Shown here in pieces: positions 43,149 to 53,810 of a stretch of 64,000 nucleotides of DNA. The DNA lies in the NCBI GenBank assembly GCA_977006965.1, contig OZ345352.1, positions 3,100,001 to 3,164,000 on the forward strand, read 5' to 3'. The notes beneath the pieces were generated by a model, which searched no databases, was not told the DNA's origin, and worked only from the letters and a program-made list of their open reading frames with translations. Position 1 is the stretch's first letter. The number at the start of each line of letters is the position of its first letter. Position numbers and translations under genes: made by a program. The stretch is from Phymatolithon calcareum (lineage: Eukaryota; Rhodophyta; Florideophyceae; Hapalidiales).

Positions 43149-43787
43149 CTAAATATCCTCCGTTCCACTCTCGTCATCAGAGACACTGGCTTCTGGCGAA
43201 GGACTCCGAGTAACCAAAGCCATATTTGAATCTTGTTCATGTCCTTCTATTTGTTCGGTGCTGATACCTCGAGTCTGCTCATGGTCTCCACTGCCTGGTG
43301 TCTCTGGAGACGAAGGATTTCGAGTAACCAAAGTCACATTTGAATCTAGTAATGCTGGTTGATGTCTTTCCACGGGCTGGTTACTGATACCCCGAGTCTG
43401 CTCATGGTCTTCACTGTCTGGTGTGTCTGGAGAATTTCTTTTTCGGCCACGCTTCTTCAAATCTCTGAAAGCGAATTGTTTAGTTCGTAACGAGCGAACG
43501 TCTTCTTCTAAAGCTGTCCCGTCCGCAGAAAATTGTGTTTCTGCCCACCGTTTTAGACGGCCTTTCTTGCAGGAAAGACTTCCCGCAGGAAGGAGTCTCA
43601 AGGATCTCAAGCAATCCTCCAGTGCTTTTCCAGGCCTCATCCGGTCTTTCCGTTTAGAGCCTGGTGGATCCGAAAATGATGTTGATGAAGATATAGAGAT
43701 TGAACCCGATCCTACCTGCACAACGAAGGAGCGCGGGGGCTCTTCAGAGCCATCCATCTTTGTGCTTCCCTTGCAGCGGACGTCCAA
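43149..43787 (-). pseudogene. Probable piggyBac N-terminal region with internal repeat
   Basis: 212 codons, rich in Ser, Pro and charged residues, directly upstream of the transposase C-terminus. It contains two copies of a ~40-residue unit (SPDTPDSEDHEQTRGIS and SSPETPGSGDHEQTRGIS, each followed by a VTR-type segment) and ends SDDESGTEDI. Disordered acidic N-termini are usual in piggyBac transposases, so position supports this assignment. It is not proven by sequence and could be a separate accessory ORF. Confidence 0.45.
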
Positions 43788-43822
43788 TCCGAGAACTTGA
43801 TAATGTCAAAATCTATGCGCTC

Positions 43823-44085
43823 TGTGGTGAGCTTCAGTTAAGAAAAGGTGGAGTGCGATATCTCCCTCCAGAGAACTTTGCTCTGAAGCGATGGCTGCTC
43901 TTATGGCTGCCGCTAGAGATCTAGTCTAATCATACTAGGGATCAAGGCTTGCCCTAAATGGGACAGGCTAAGCCAGGCGTGGAAGGTGTACATCCACTTG
44001 GGTGTCGTTCTACTGTGGAACGAGTGGAAAGAGTGGACTTGGCCTAGCTGTAAGGATGGTCCACATGCATGAGAGGTACATTACA
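43823..44085 (-). repeat. 3' LTR of the integrase-only element
   Basis: 263 bp. Differs from the 5' LTR at the GGTCC/GTTCC and GAGAGG/GAGTGG positions near its U3 end (about 44059 and 44074). Confidence 0.93.
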
Positions 44086-44095
44086 TTCCCCTTCT

Positions 44096-45256
44096 TCAAA
44101 GGCCAAGAGCATTCTTTGCAGCTGCCGTCAGATCTGCGGGGGTGCTCTTGCGTGCCAGAAGTTTCGTCAACATCTCGGGCACGTCCTCGTAAACACGTTG
44201 TAATTGCTCGAAGGTGTCTTCGCCCTTCCCGAGACCTTTCCAGCCAACCCGAACGGTTAGGTCGCCATTCTTATTGCTGATGCCTATAAGCCTCGCAACG
44301 GGCATACCTGTTTCAGATTGCAGGACGTGCGGCATTATTATCGCCGTGTCAAGCGCAGAGTCCGAATAGAAACGCAGGCGACATGCATGTACGTCATCAA
44401 CAGCGCCGTTACGCAAATCTTCAACTTGATACACATAGTCGGATAGCACTTTGACCACACATCGAGGACCTCGGCAGCGTAGTGCCAGTTTCTCCCCTGC
44501 GGAAAAATCCTCACGCGCCATTAGGACAAAATCGCCTTCGACGAAATTTGCGACTCGGCCGCGTGATACGGCTTCACGTGCCCTCTTTCGAGTCTCTTCG
44601 AGCGTATTCTTCACAACGGGATGCAAATCGTCGAGAAGCCTAGTGACGGAGTTAAGATTGGAGCATATTTCGTCTTTAGCTGCATCGAAAGTGAGGATGG
44701 TCTCGGTAGATGCACGTTTGAATGTTGTCAGAGGAGAGGAAGTTTTCATGCCCATGAACGTTGTCACGGGCGCAAAGTTTTTGCGACGGATCGATGGCGC
44801 GTTGTTGAGCGCGCTTTGCGCGATTGGTGCTAAGTCAGGCCACTCTGTCGGTCGAAGTCGTAGTTCGGATAGTATAGCGCGAAACGCGCGTAGAACCTCT
44901 TTAGCCAAACGTTCTACGCCTCCATTGCTCCATGGAGTGTACGGAAGTGTGAAGTGGTGCGGAGCCAGTAATCCTTTGGCGAGACGGCGAAGAGTTTCAT
45001 TTTTGAAATGTGTTGGTCCATCTGACATCAGTCCTTTGGGCACCGTAAACGTCGAGGACCATTCAATTAGAGAATCTGCAGCGTTCTCAGCACTTGTACC
45101 AGCAAATGGTATCAGCCAGCAGTAAGACGAAAACTCATCCCGCACAAGTAATAAGTACTTCATGGCGCTGTCGCTCTGTCCCATATCCAGATAGTCGAAC
45201 TGTACAAGGTCGTTTGGGCCGCTGCCATGCATCGCAGGACCCAATGGTCGAGGCAC
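44096..45256 (-). CDS. Gypsy-type integrase with chromodomain-like tail
   Basis: A 386-residue intact frame. The rve catalytic core has all three acidic residues: FDYLDMG, LMSDGPTHFKN and GGVERLAKE. It joins the cDNA copy to genomic DNA. After the core come a basic region and VEGDFVLMARED..., and then DLTVRVGWKGLGKGEDTFEQL, which resembles a chromodomain. Such tails steer integration to marked chromatin in chromoviruses. The usual N-terminal H2C2 zinc finger is missing: the frame begins at a deletion junction with PRPLGPAMHG. The first frame codon is GTG or another non-ATG, so it may be made by frameshift or reinitiation from the Gag remnant. Similar integrases are known from oomycete and algal Gypsy elements, from memory. 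Confidence 0.88.
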   Translation of the reverse strand: MPRPLGPAMHGSGPNDLVQFDYLDMGQSDSAMKYLLLVRDEFSSYCWLIPFAGTSAENAADSLIEWSSTFTVPKGLMSDGPTHFKNETLRRLAKGLLAPHHFTLPYTPWSNGGVERLAKEVLRAFRAILSELRLRPTEWPDLAPIAQSALNNAPSIRRKNFAPVTTFMGMKTSSPLTTFKRASTETILTFDAAKDEICSNLNSVTRLLDDLHPVVKNTLEETRKRAREAVSRGRVANFVEGDFVLMAREDFSAGEKLALRCRGPRCVVKVLSDYVYQVEDLRNGAVDDVHACRLRFYSDSALDTAIIMPHVLQSETGMPVARLIGISNKNGDLTVRVGWKGLGKGEDTFEQLQRVYEDVPEMLTKLLARKSTPADLTAAAKNALGL

Positions 45257-45261
45257 CTTGC

Positions 45262-45720
45262 CACCTCCGGTCGTCCATTCGCAGCTTCATGGCGAACGTA
45301 GACAAAGGAAGTGTTTCGCTTGACTCTTTGGCCTTCTCTTTGAGAAACCTTCGGAGAGTGTCGTCGTCTAGTTCGTCATAGGTCGACGCTCCCAAGATGA
45401 ATCCGAGTGCGATCGATGATTCTAACATACCCGAATCAACACAAAACTTGAGGCTGATTGGGCGTGCGACATCGGCCGGTGCATTTCCGTTCGCGCCGAG
45501 CTGTGTTGCGAGCGCTTGGACTTCCGTCACATACTGGTCATACGCTCGAAGGAAGGATCGTACCGATTCGGCATCTTGTCGAGTTAGTTTCGGATGCTTG
45601 ATATTAGCAACCGAAAGTGATGTTAAGGACCCGGTGGCGAGCTGATTGCTAGCCCCGGCATCGCTGTCCTCAACTTTCGTTCTGCAGGTTGAATCGAAAA
45701 AAATTCTGAACGAGAGCTTC
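45262..45720 (-). pseudogene. Gag-like remnant of the integrase-only element
   Basis: The minus frame has about 150 sense codons (QDAESVRSFLRAYDQYVTEV, DDDTLRRFLKEKAKESSETL), a helical Gag/capsid-like composition typical of Gypsy Gag N-domains. No ATG is present before the middle of the frame, so the start is unclear. It runs in a different frame into the integrase at about 45270, where protease-RT-RNase H have been deleted. Confidence 0.6.
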
Positions 45721-45746
45721 GTTCAAGCTTAACTCGGAGTGATCAC

Positions 45747-46009
45747 TGTGGTGAGCTTCAGTTAAGAAAAGGTGGAGTGCGATATCTCCCTCCAGAGAAC
45801 TTTGCTCTGAAGCGATGGCTGCTCTTATGGCTGCCGCTAGAGATCTAGTCTAATCATACTAGGGATCAAGGCTTGCCCTAAATGGGACAGGCTAAGCCAG
45901 GCGTGGAAGGTGTACATCCACTTGGGTGTCGTTCTACTGTGGAACGAGTGGAAAGAGTGGACTTGGCCTAGCTGTAAGGATGTTCCACATGCATGAGTGG
46001 TACATTACA
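45747..46009 (-). repeat. 5' LTR of the integrase-only element
   Basis: 263 bp; starts TGTAATGTACC and ends CTCACCACA on the minus strand. Should carry the promoter; no obvious TATA box. Confidence 0.93.
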
Positions 46010-46512
46010 CGCTCTCTGTGATTCTGATGGTAAATCTTCTGAACTGCTTCCTTCCTGTGTACGTCACTCTCTACAGTATAGATCCAGCAAAACTCACTCA
46101 TGATCTGAAAAACTGCACACATAACATTCCTAAGACCCTAATGGTACGACGAACGTAGATTAAAATGGTGCTGGGGCTCAGTAACAGCGGTCAGTACTCC
46201 GCAAGGTGGATTTTAAGACCCGAAATGGACTATCATTGAATTATTTTAACAATAAAATCTGCAAAAAGTATCCACAAAATAAGAATGACCCAATCAGGAC
46301 AGATTTGTCCAGAAATGGATGTGCAGTACGAGAGGGTTAAAAAGAAAAAAACCAGAAAATAAAAGCCAACTATGTAGCACGCAAATTGCTAGAAGAGAGG
46401 GGTATGTAAAGATTTATTTTAGAGATCCCAACGCCCAACTTAGGAGTAGCAGCGATAGCTTTTCAAACAGTTATCTAATGAAGCGTATTCTGGTCACTCA
46501 TGACCTGCTTAA

Positions 46513-47423
46513 CCCTTTCACTACCATGATTTTATCACCCACTACGGGAGATATTTGTAAAGAAAGGCTTGGCAGCAAAAGTCATATTCAATTTGATTCG
46601 TTCCTGTTCCAAGTCCGATAACCATTTATTGGACGTAGGCTTCTCTCCCACTGGCGCCCGCCCTTGGAACAGTCCGCAAACTTGGGGAATAGAAGGGATT
46701 GGTCTGTTTCGTGACAAGGCTAGTCAGCTCATTGTTATGACAGGGGAATTTTCGGTGCAGACACCGAACAGAGCAGTTGAACGAACTAGACACTTATCTG
46801 ATGATGAGGCGATCAATAATGTGACCCTTGAGTTTGTAAGCGCGTTCTCGACTGGCGATTCTTCATTCATGGAAGAGGAGGATTTGCGACGAATGGGTAA
46901 GAGACGCTTATCTGGAAAGTATCAAAATATTGAGCGGTTTGCAACTGCTGCAAGAGGCGCGCAATCGTAATGGTTTTGCTAAGCAAGGGGATTACGGACT
47001 TTTTCGATTCATCCTTGGTTTAACTGCAATGGTGCGCTCCTGCAAGTTCATGCAACTATATCAAGCTGAATGTACCAGGTGCCAAGGGGCTGCAATCTAA
47101 GAACACTCCTGCTATTTTCACTTGGTTCTCGAGGAACATGCGAACTAGCAGGAGCTATTCTCACAATTCGTCATGAATCACGATAATTTTACATTCTGGC
47201 AACGAGACGGGTCAGTAGTCGTTGAGCACGCCTGGCGAAATGACAGCGCTGTGCGCTAATGTAATTGGCTAGTGCCTTGTGCTCTAAAATGTGACATCTA
47301 ACAGAATTCTGAATAATTACTTTTCAGTTTAACAAAAGCTATCCATTGGAAGACTAGTCTCAACGTGCACTATTTTCATTGCTGCAACTTATCACCCACA
47401 TGTGACCGCTGGTAGCCAAAGGG
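46513..47423. mobile_element. Non-autonomous TTAA element (piggyBac-type MITE)
   Basis: TTAA at 46509-46512 and 47424-47427. Inverted ends CCCTTTCACTACCA and CCCTTTGGCTACCA. 911 bp. The frame at 46569-46970 has no recognisable domain. Its termini differ from those of the adjacent piggyBac element, so it belongs to another lineage. Confidence 0.7.
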
Positions 47424-47427
47424 TTAA

Positions 47428-50400
47428 TTTGATTTCTCTACTAACAAGTGTACATGTGTCTTTTTGCACTCGCCTTCCAGATCAGAGCCATCTGAGATGA
47501 TGAAAAAATTCGTTGTAGCACACAAAAAGGTCAATGACCACTTGGTTACCAAAGTACTCATCATGTATCGATTTTCTCCAAAATGGCGCTCTATTAAATA
47601 ACAGCCGCAGGCATGCGGGAAGAGAGGTGTTTACGCGAAACGACCAGTCTTAGGTGCGGACTTTCTTCTCCATGTAAAAACTCTCTTGACGACATCGATT
47701 ATGTTTCTCGATTTCAGAGCAAATCGAATAGTATTTCTCGCAGACTTCAGGCTGATGGACTGAACGCTCAACATTTGAATGTCCACCTTCGATCTGTCGC
47801 CAGCGCGCAGGACTCTATGATATCTCTTGCATAATTATGGTGGTAAGGGAAATAAAGTAACGGTCATCTGGGTCAGCCCGCAGAGTTTTCAACATTAATT
47901 GATCTCCCGACAAAGAGTTTCGAGCCCTAGAAACACGCAGACCCCTTTTGGAGAGCTTTATTCTTCGAAATACATTCTATTGGATAATACATTGTTGCGT
48001 TTCAACTACTCCCAGAAATTTGAGGCACAATACGTCAAGCATTTCTGCAGATTCAACACTTCCAAAGTATGAATCTGGACAGATGATGCACCCTGTAGCA
48101 GAATATGTGACCACAAGACGGACCAGAATTGTAATACCTTTGTCAGGTCCTCCTTAGAAACATGGTTGAATAGAGTGTGCGTCTGATGCGTTTGCATTCG
48201 TTCTTCGTGCCACCATCTGCGTAAAGGAACGTGAGAGTTTTTCGGATTTCGGCTCCACTTTTTGAATCACACAAACTCTAGCTTGACTACACCTCTCCTC
48301 TACGATGAAGATTTAGGATTCCTCCAACGCTTCTTGGCCGCACCGTCTCGCCGCACAATCCAGTTCGGTAACAATCGCTCTCAAGATCCCTTTCTTTCTT
48401 TCCGTGCGGCTCTCTCAAGGTCGATTGTCGAGCCAAGGTCGCCGCCTGACGACGACACCTACACGCTTGTTCTGGCTGTGTGTCTTTTTCAGAGTTAAGT
48501 CTGTTTTTTCTTTCCTGCGTTCATCTCTCCCTCCCGCTCTTTTTCCCATCTGGTCTTCTCTGTCAATTTTGGCGTCTGCTTCTAGTGAGCCTGGCGCTGT
48601 AGATATGCCCAAAGATGTGAACGAGCCGGCAGAGATTGGGTATAACGGTTGCTTCCGGAGGGGAACGTTTTCATGTCATACCTTCTCTCGCTTCCCAATC
48701 TCCCACTGCTGACATCGTTCGAATTACGGACATGGCGATTGCAGCTCTGCGATTTATCTTCCCGTCATGAGAATCTTCTCCAGTTTTGAGTATGGATATA
48801 GAAGTCGGCGCGGGCCAGTTTTTCGCCGTACATATCCCAAGCGAGATCGCCAGTTTTCAATGAATGCTCGTAAATCCACGTATTCTGTGTCAACAAAGAT
48901 CGACTCGTGGCTCTGTGGCTTGATGACACTTCTGCTCCCAGAACAAACTTTCGATGTGCCCCTGGCCTTCTGCACGCTAAAACCACATCATGTTTCTGTG
49001 AAAACTGGCGGTATATGGATGTACATGTTGATTTGGTTCTCAAACGTGTCATTTCGCTCGGCATTGGACTAAATAAGCAATTTTAACTCCCCCGTCAACG
49101 AATCGTTGTTCCTGCTTCCCGCGACTTCGCACGACGTCTCTTTCCGGCTACAACCACAAATGGCAAGCGCTCTACCTTCTGTATGAACGCTTTCCGCCAC
49201 TTCGAATGTTTATTTTCATCATGAATACACATCGATTTTTCCGATACTGTTTATCATCTGTATCCATGGCCGACTTTAATTCTATTGGCTTCTATAACGC
49301 TCTTGATTTGCGCCTTTTACCGTGATGTAGCAGCACCGTTACGGCTTTGGCATATCACGGTCGGTGAAAACTGTTCTTCCTGTCATACCAGAGCACCGGA
49401 TTGCATTTGGTGATTTGGCACCGCAGCGCGTTTTCCAGAACCACAGGACGCACTGCCTATAAGGAATTATTATTATGGTATTGTCGTTAGGACTTTTTGC
49501 TCGAATTTTGTAGGAACTTTTAAATGTTGGAATGGAATTTTTACTTTACTTTTAAAGATTTGATTTCTTTTATGGTCAAGAGGTACTAGACTTATCGTCA
49601 TTTAGACCCTCTTTAACCTTAATCGAAGTGCTTGCTCCGCTTTAGTCTTTCTTTCTCTAACAAAGTGCGACGTCTGGTCGACTTATATAGACGACGGTCG
49701 AATCTTCCATTCTATACTAAACCTATTCTTTACATAAAATCCCGATTTTTCGATTCCCACTTTGAAGATTATTGGAATCTTATTTGGACCAATAAGACAT
49801 CGTTTAACAGAAACTTTGAAATGACACTTGTAACACTCGTGGATCTGCACTATAGGTGTAACATTTATTGTAATGCGCACCGGACCAATCATAATTATAG
49901 TACAATGTAACTATTGTAACAGTGAAATCGATACACTGCCTGGTGAACAGTAGAATTCGCCTTGGAGATAATATCTTATGCAGACATGCGTGCTATGATA
50001 TGTGCTAGCGGTACGTGTAGTCCTGCATTGAGCGACTGACGAACTGTAGATATGACCAGAGACACACAACAGTAAAGGGTGCAAGCGTTCACAATCACAG
50101 GTTCTGGTCCCAGTTTACGCTATGATACACTGCCCTTTCCAAAGTACAGTAATAAGTTCAATTCCCATCACGCCCAGCTCGAAATGTATATTCTGGATTT
50201 CCAAAACACTAAGCAGAATATAAGTACGAACACAAACGTTGAAACTCCTTTCAAGGTCACCCAGTCCAGTAAGCCGTCATATATAGCCATCGAAAGTCGG
50301 ACCACAAGATACACGTGTACAGTCTTTCAACTCCGTACAGTGCGAGGTGGGCTGTGATGATACCTTTCACTCTTTCATTCGCCCTGTGCTCCGTTTCTAG

Positions 50401-50933
50401 CTGCTGTGATGATATCCTTCACATAGCCCCAATTGCCACTTCACACATGTCCTTCTTGATCAGCGGGGCTACTCCCTTTAGCCCAGTTTTTTACGTCACA
50501 ATGTGCGCTAGTTGCAGCTGGTTTCTGGATTTGTTTTATTGAAGTTTATTTAAAAGCATCAGAGTCTTACGAATATACGGGCAAGACTTCCTCTGTTGCT
50601 ACCTTCCAGTGTTTAGGGCGTTCAAACCTACCATAGGCTGCGGGGAACGTTTGGAACCCAGATCGTTCTACCATCTATGTGGTGTTCTTGTGGGTTCGTT
50701 GCTGGTGTTCCCGCTATTAGGCTTTGTGTCCTGAGGGACATCTACTTAACTTCTCGTATCTTGATTTCAGAGCAGTTCTTCATTTTCCATCCACTCGATG
50801 ATGGTCTTGCTGAATAGCAAGAGCTCATTAAGTGCTAGGTTGCTGGATTGTTACATGGCAATGGATCAATTGCACATCGCATAGGTTGGATTGAGGAGGA
50901 AATTTTTTGAACTCGCGAAGCGCTCTGTTCTTA
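47428..50933. other. Gene-poor stretch
   Basis: Several short open frames on both strands (for example 48404-48712 plus, 48765-49064 minus), none with recognisable features; AT-rich between 49200 and 49950. I see no repeat shared with the rest of the window. Confidence 0.45.
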
Positions 50934-51131
50934 GGGCCGATGAGCTAACGCTTCCACATTTGAGAAATGATAAATTGAAAAAGGTGGAACGCCGCCATGT
51001 CCAGTAGAATGCTTGCAATTGTGAAGCGATAATTATCATGCCGTAGAATTGCACAAGTTCAGGCATTCTATTTGATAGGTTGGAGCTCAAAGTTTCTCAT
51101 TTTCCCATTTCGGAAACATTCGTTCATCGGC
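50934..51131. mobile_element. MITE A, copy 3 (diverged)
   Basis: Begins GGGCCGATGAGC and ends CATTCGTTCATCGGC. The interior matches copies 1 and 2 only in patches (CCAGTAGAAT, TCTCATTTTCCCATTT), so it is an older copy about 20 kb away. Confidence 0.7.
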
Positions 51132-52160
51132 ACTTTCAAGTCCTGCGAGCAGAAAAGACTTGGCATAGTGCTCCTCAGTCTGTCGTACACATCGTTCCTA
51201 GGAGTTGGTGATGTGGAACGACTTGATATAGAGCAAACTGAGGATATTCCAGAAGTGAGTTTGAATCAAAAGTTTGAGAACACACGTGTGCAGCGGAGGA
51301 ACGTGGTACCGTACACGTTCCGACAGCTGAAGTTGGACCAAGAGCTCATTCTTGCAGGCGCAGTGCTCGCTCCACATCGCCGAGCAGCACGGCCAACGCG
51401 GAGGGGCAGCGCAGTAGCTGCGCTCTACGTTGAGATGGGGTCAGCTATGTAGTTTTCTATCGGGACTTACTGTTCGTCTGTCAATGTTTGTTGGTTAACT
51501 GCCATTCCAAGCTGCCTGCAATCCTCATATTATTAGACCGCAGGCAGAAAAGTTCTGCGACGGCCACTGCGGACTGAAATCCTGTTCCCCCTCTCTGTAC
51601 ATTTCCCGTACTGCACAAATTGACGTTCAGAGTGCTACGTCCACTACAAAAATAGTTTCTATCCTTTCGAGAGAAATCAAAATTCCAAGCACAGGTCATC
51701 TTCGCCACAACACTTCCAATCACAAGCAAAAGACCCAGATTGTTAAGGAGCGCAATCGACGGATATCAATAGGCCGGTCAACTGCACAAAACGATTTAGC
51801 TCTCTACGCAAAAGAGAAATTCTGTCTCGATGTTCCACCGAGCCAGCCTGTCATGTCTAGAGTTCTCTCTGCACCCTCATCACTTCCGTCAGGCAGAGAG
51901 AAAAATATTGAGGTGGAACAGTGGCAGGTTAACTGTACTTCACACGTGTACAAGTGGACAACATACGCAGTGCGTCGGTATCAATATTAAGAAATTCAAT
52001 CATGTGCCGTGACCAGGGTCTGGGAAATTATTCTCAAATCGAGTATTCAACACACCTTAAAAATCGCTAAATTTAGGCGTATCCTATATGCGTTCATCTA
52101 CTTCGTATCTGTGAAAGTGAGTATATTCTGACTTCGAGGATTCATTTATTGGCGATTGAC
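51132..52160. other. No gene supported
   Basis: An open frame ends at 51452 after reading out of MITE A copy 3, and others are short. The 3' LTR of the Copia element should occupy roughly the last 300 bases, but only its U3 end is recognisable. Confidence 0.4.
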
Positions 52161-52168
52161 TGTATCAC

Positions 52169-52244
52169 ACGTTTACACCTGTATCGAGATCACGCATTGA
52201 CAAGGAAGTATACAGCGACTAGAGAACCAAGCGTACATACAACA
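52169..52244 (-). repeat. Start of the 3' LTR of the Copia element
   Basis: On the minus strand it begins TGTTGTATGTACGC after the purine tract AAGGAGGAG. It shares a ~34-bp block (CGCATTGACAAGGAAGTATA onward) with the 5' LTR, but the rest is dissimilar, so the LTR cannot be delimited at its other end. Confidence 0.65.
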
Positions 52245-52265
52245 CTCCTCCTTGATAGAGGGGCC

Positions 52266-53648
52266 TTAGAAAGGAATTCGTGAAAGTCGCATATCTTGTG
52301 CAAACTTTAACACTTTGACGAATTCTAATGGTTTCGTGAACGCATCGGCGACCATCGAATCTATGTCGCAGTACTTGATGTAATCTTTCCCGGACGCAAT
52401 CAGATCACGAACATAGTGGTACTGAATGTCAATGTGTTTATTGCGTTGCGTTATAGCCGTATTGCGTCCGGTAGCGATTGCATTTTGGCTGTCTGTGCAT
52501 AAGACCATACGAACTGGTTTTTCTTTCTCAAGTACATCGTAGATGATCCTGGATAGCCAAACGGCTTCTTTCGCCACAGCACACGAAGCAATGTATGCGG
52601 CTTCACAAGTTGAGGTTGCAACGATTGTTTGCTTCTTTGACCTGCAAATAATGGCTCCCCCTGCAAGGAGGAACACATTGCCACTTGTAGAACGTCGAGT
52701 GGCACGGCAACCCGCCCAATCTGATACATTGTAGCCTATGGGAGTTAGACTTGTGTCAATTCCGTAGTCCTGAGTTCCTGCAACATACCTAAGAAGTCGC
52801 TTAACCGATGTCCAGGGAGACATCAGAGGCTTTTCGCAGAACGAAGAAAGTTTGTCAACGGCGTCCGAGATATCGAGACGAATGCCAAGCATGAGGTACA
52901 TCGTTCTTCCGATTTCAGGACGGTATAGGACTTCATCAGACAACGACTATGAGATGACAAGTTCTTCGATACTGGCGCTCTTCTTGGAAGAATCCATCGG
53001 CGTGGGCACCGGTTTCACGTTTTCTATGCAAAACAATGTCAAGAATATTTCCGTGTAGATGGTTTGCGATAAATGAAGAGTTCGGAATTTGCAATCGAGT
53101 CTTATTTCGAGACCAAGACACATGCTTGCTTCACCCAAGTCCTTCATCTCAAAGCGTTTATTGAGCTCCCCCTTGATCCGAGCGATTGCAGAAGAGTCGT
53201 TAACAGCGAGAAACAAGTCGTCTACGCAAATCGCAATAATCATGACGCTATTAGACTTGTGCTGAACGTACAGGCAAGGGTCATTAGGACTACTTATGAA
53301 ACCAAGGTGAACTTCGCCTATGAGAAACGCATCGATGTTCGCACGCCATTGACGAGCGGCTTGCTTCAATCCATAGAGTGCTTTAAGGAGCTTGCACAAC
53401 AACTCAGTACGCTTAGGATCTCGAAAAACTGCAGGAAGCTCCATGTAAATGTCTTCATCAAGGTCTACATGTAAGAACGCCGTCACAACATCCATCCGGT
53501 GTAGTTCTACGTCATGAACTTCAGCAGTTGCAAGTAAGATACGGATGGAGGCGAACTTTAAGACTGGGGCATACGTTTCACCGTATTCCACCTCATGCAC
53601 CTGTCGAAACCCTTTCGCCACGAAGCGAACTTTGGGTCCCGTGTCCAT
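52266..53648 (-). pseudogene. Copia RT-RNase H with one in-frame stop
   Basis: The RT runs from KVRFVAKGF through GETYAPV and MDVVTAFLHVDLDEDIYM to ICVDDLFLA, where the usual YVDD is CVDD. A single TAG at 52947-52949 (minus strand) interrupts the same frame between RT and connection. The RNase H part (52943-52266) follows with RRSTSGNVFLLAGGAI, SKKQTIVATSTCEAAY and RNKHIDIQYHYVRDL. This is the best-preserved part of the element. Confidence 0.9.
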
Positions 53649-53810
53649 AAACGTGAAGACGTATTTCCAAGGAAGGACGTTAATATCAGTCTTGCGTTGA
53701 AAGAGAGTACAGGATTTGTTACGAGTGTTTGATGAATGCTCTTTCTTGATCGCGGAGGACCAGAAGTCAATTTTTTTGGGAGAGATAGCTGCTGGAAATG
53801 TCTACGAGAC

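Larger units (their letters stand above)
43823..46009 (-). mobile_element. Short LTR retrotransposon (2187 bp), Gypsy-type, integrase but no RT
   Basis: Two 263-bp LTRs (43823-44085 and 45747-46009), TG...CA ends, differing at two positions by eye. Perfect 5-bp TSD CGCTC (43818-43822 and 46010-46014). The purine-rich tract GAAGAAGGGGAA on the minus strand abuts the 3' LTR. The sequence after the 5' LTR (GTGATCACTCCGAG) is not a standard TGG primer site. Internally there is only a Gag-like remnant and an integrase; protease, RT and RNase H are missing. It should depend on a relative for replication. High LTR identity implies recent movement. Confidence 0.93.
41720..46336. mobile_element. piggyBac-family DNA transposon, internally deleted, split by an LTR element
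   Basis: Flanked by TTAA (41716-41719 and 46337-46340), the hallmark piggyBac target. Inverted ends are CCCCCTCGTACTGC on the left and CCCTCTCGTACTGC on the right strand. Without the LTR retrotransposon it is about 2.4 kb. Transposase remnants lie on the minus strand. The open frame at 46122-46017 read on across the LTR insertion site before the insertion, showing the order of events. Confidence 0.85.

Noticed and set aside
44451-45125. 224-codon plus-strand ORF
   Set aside because: Antisense shadow of the integrase.
48404-48712. Candidate small genes at 48.2-49.1 kb
   Set aside because: Overlapping frames on both strands without codon bias, domain, or promoter signals I could support.
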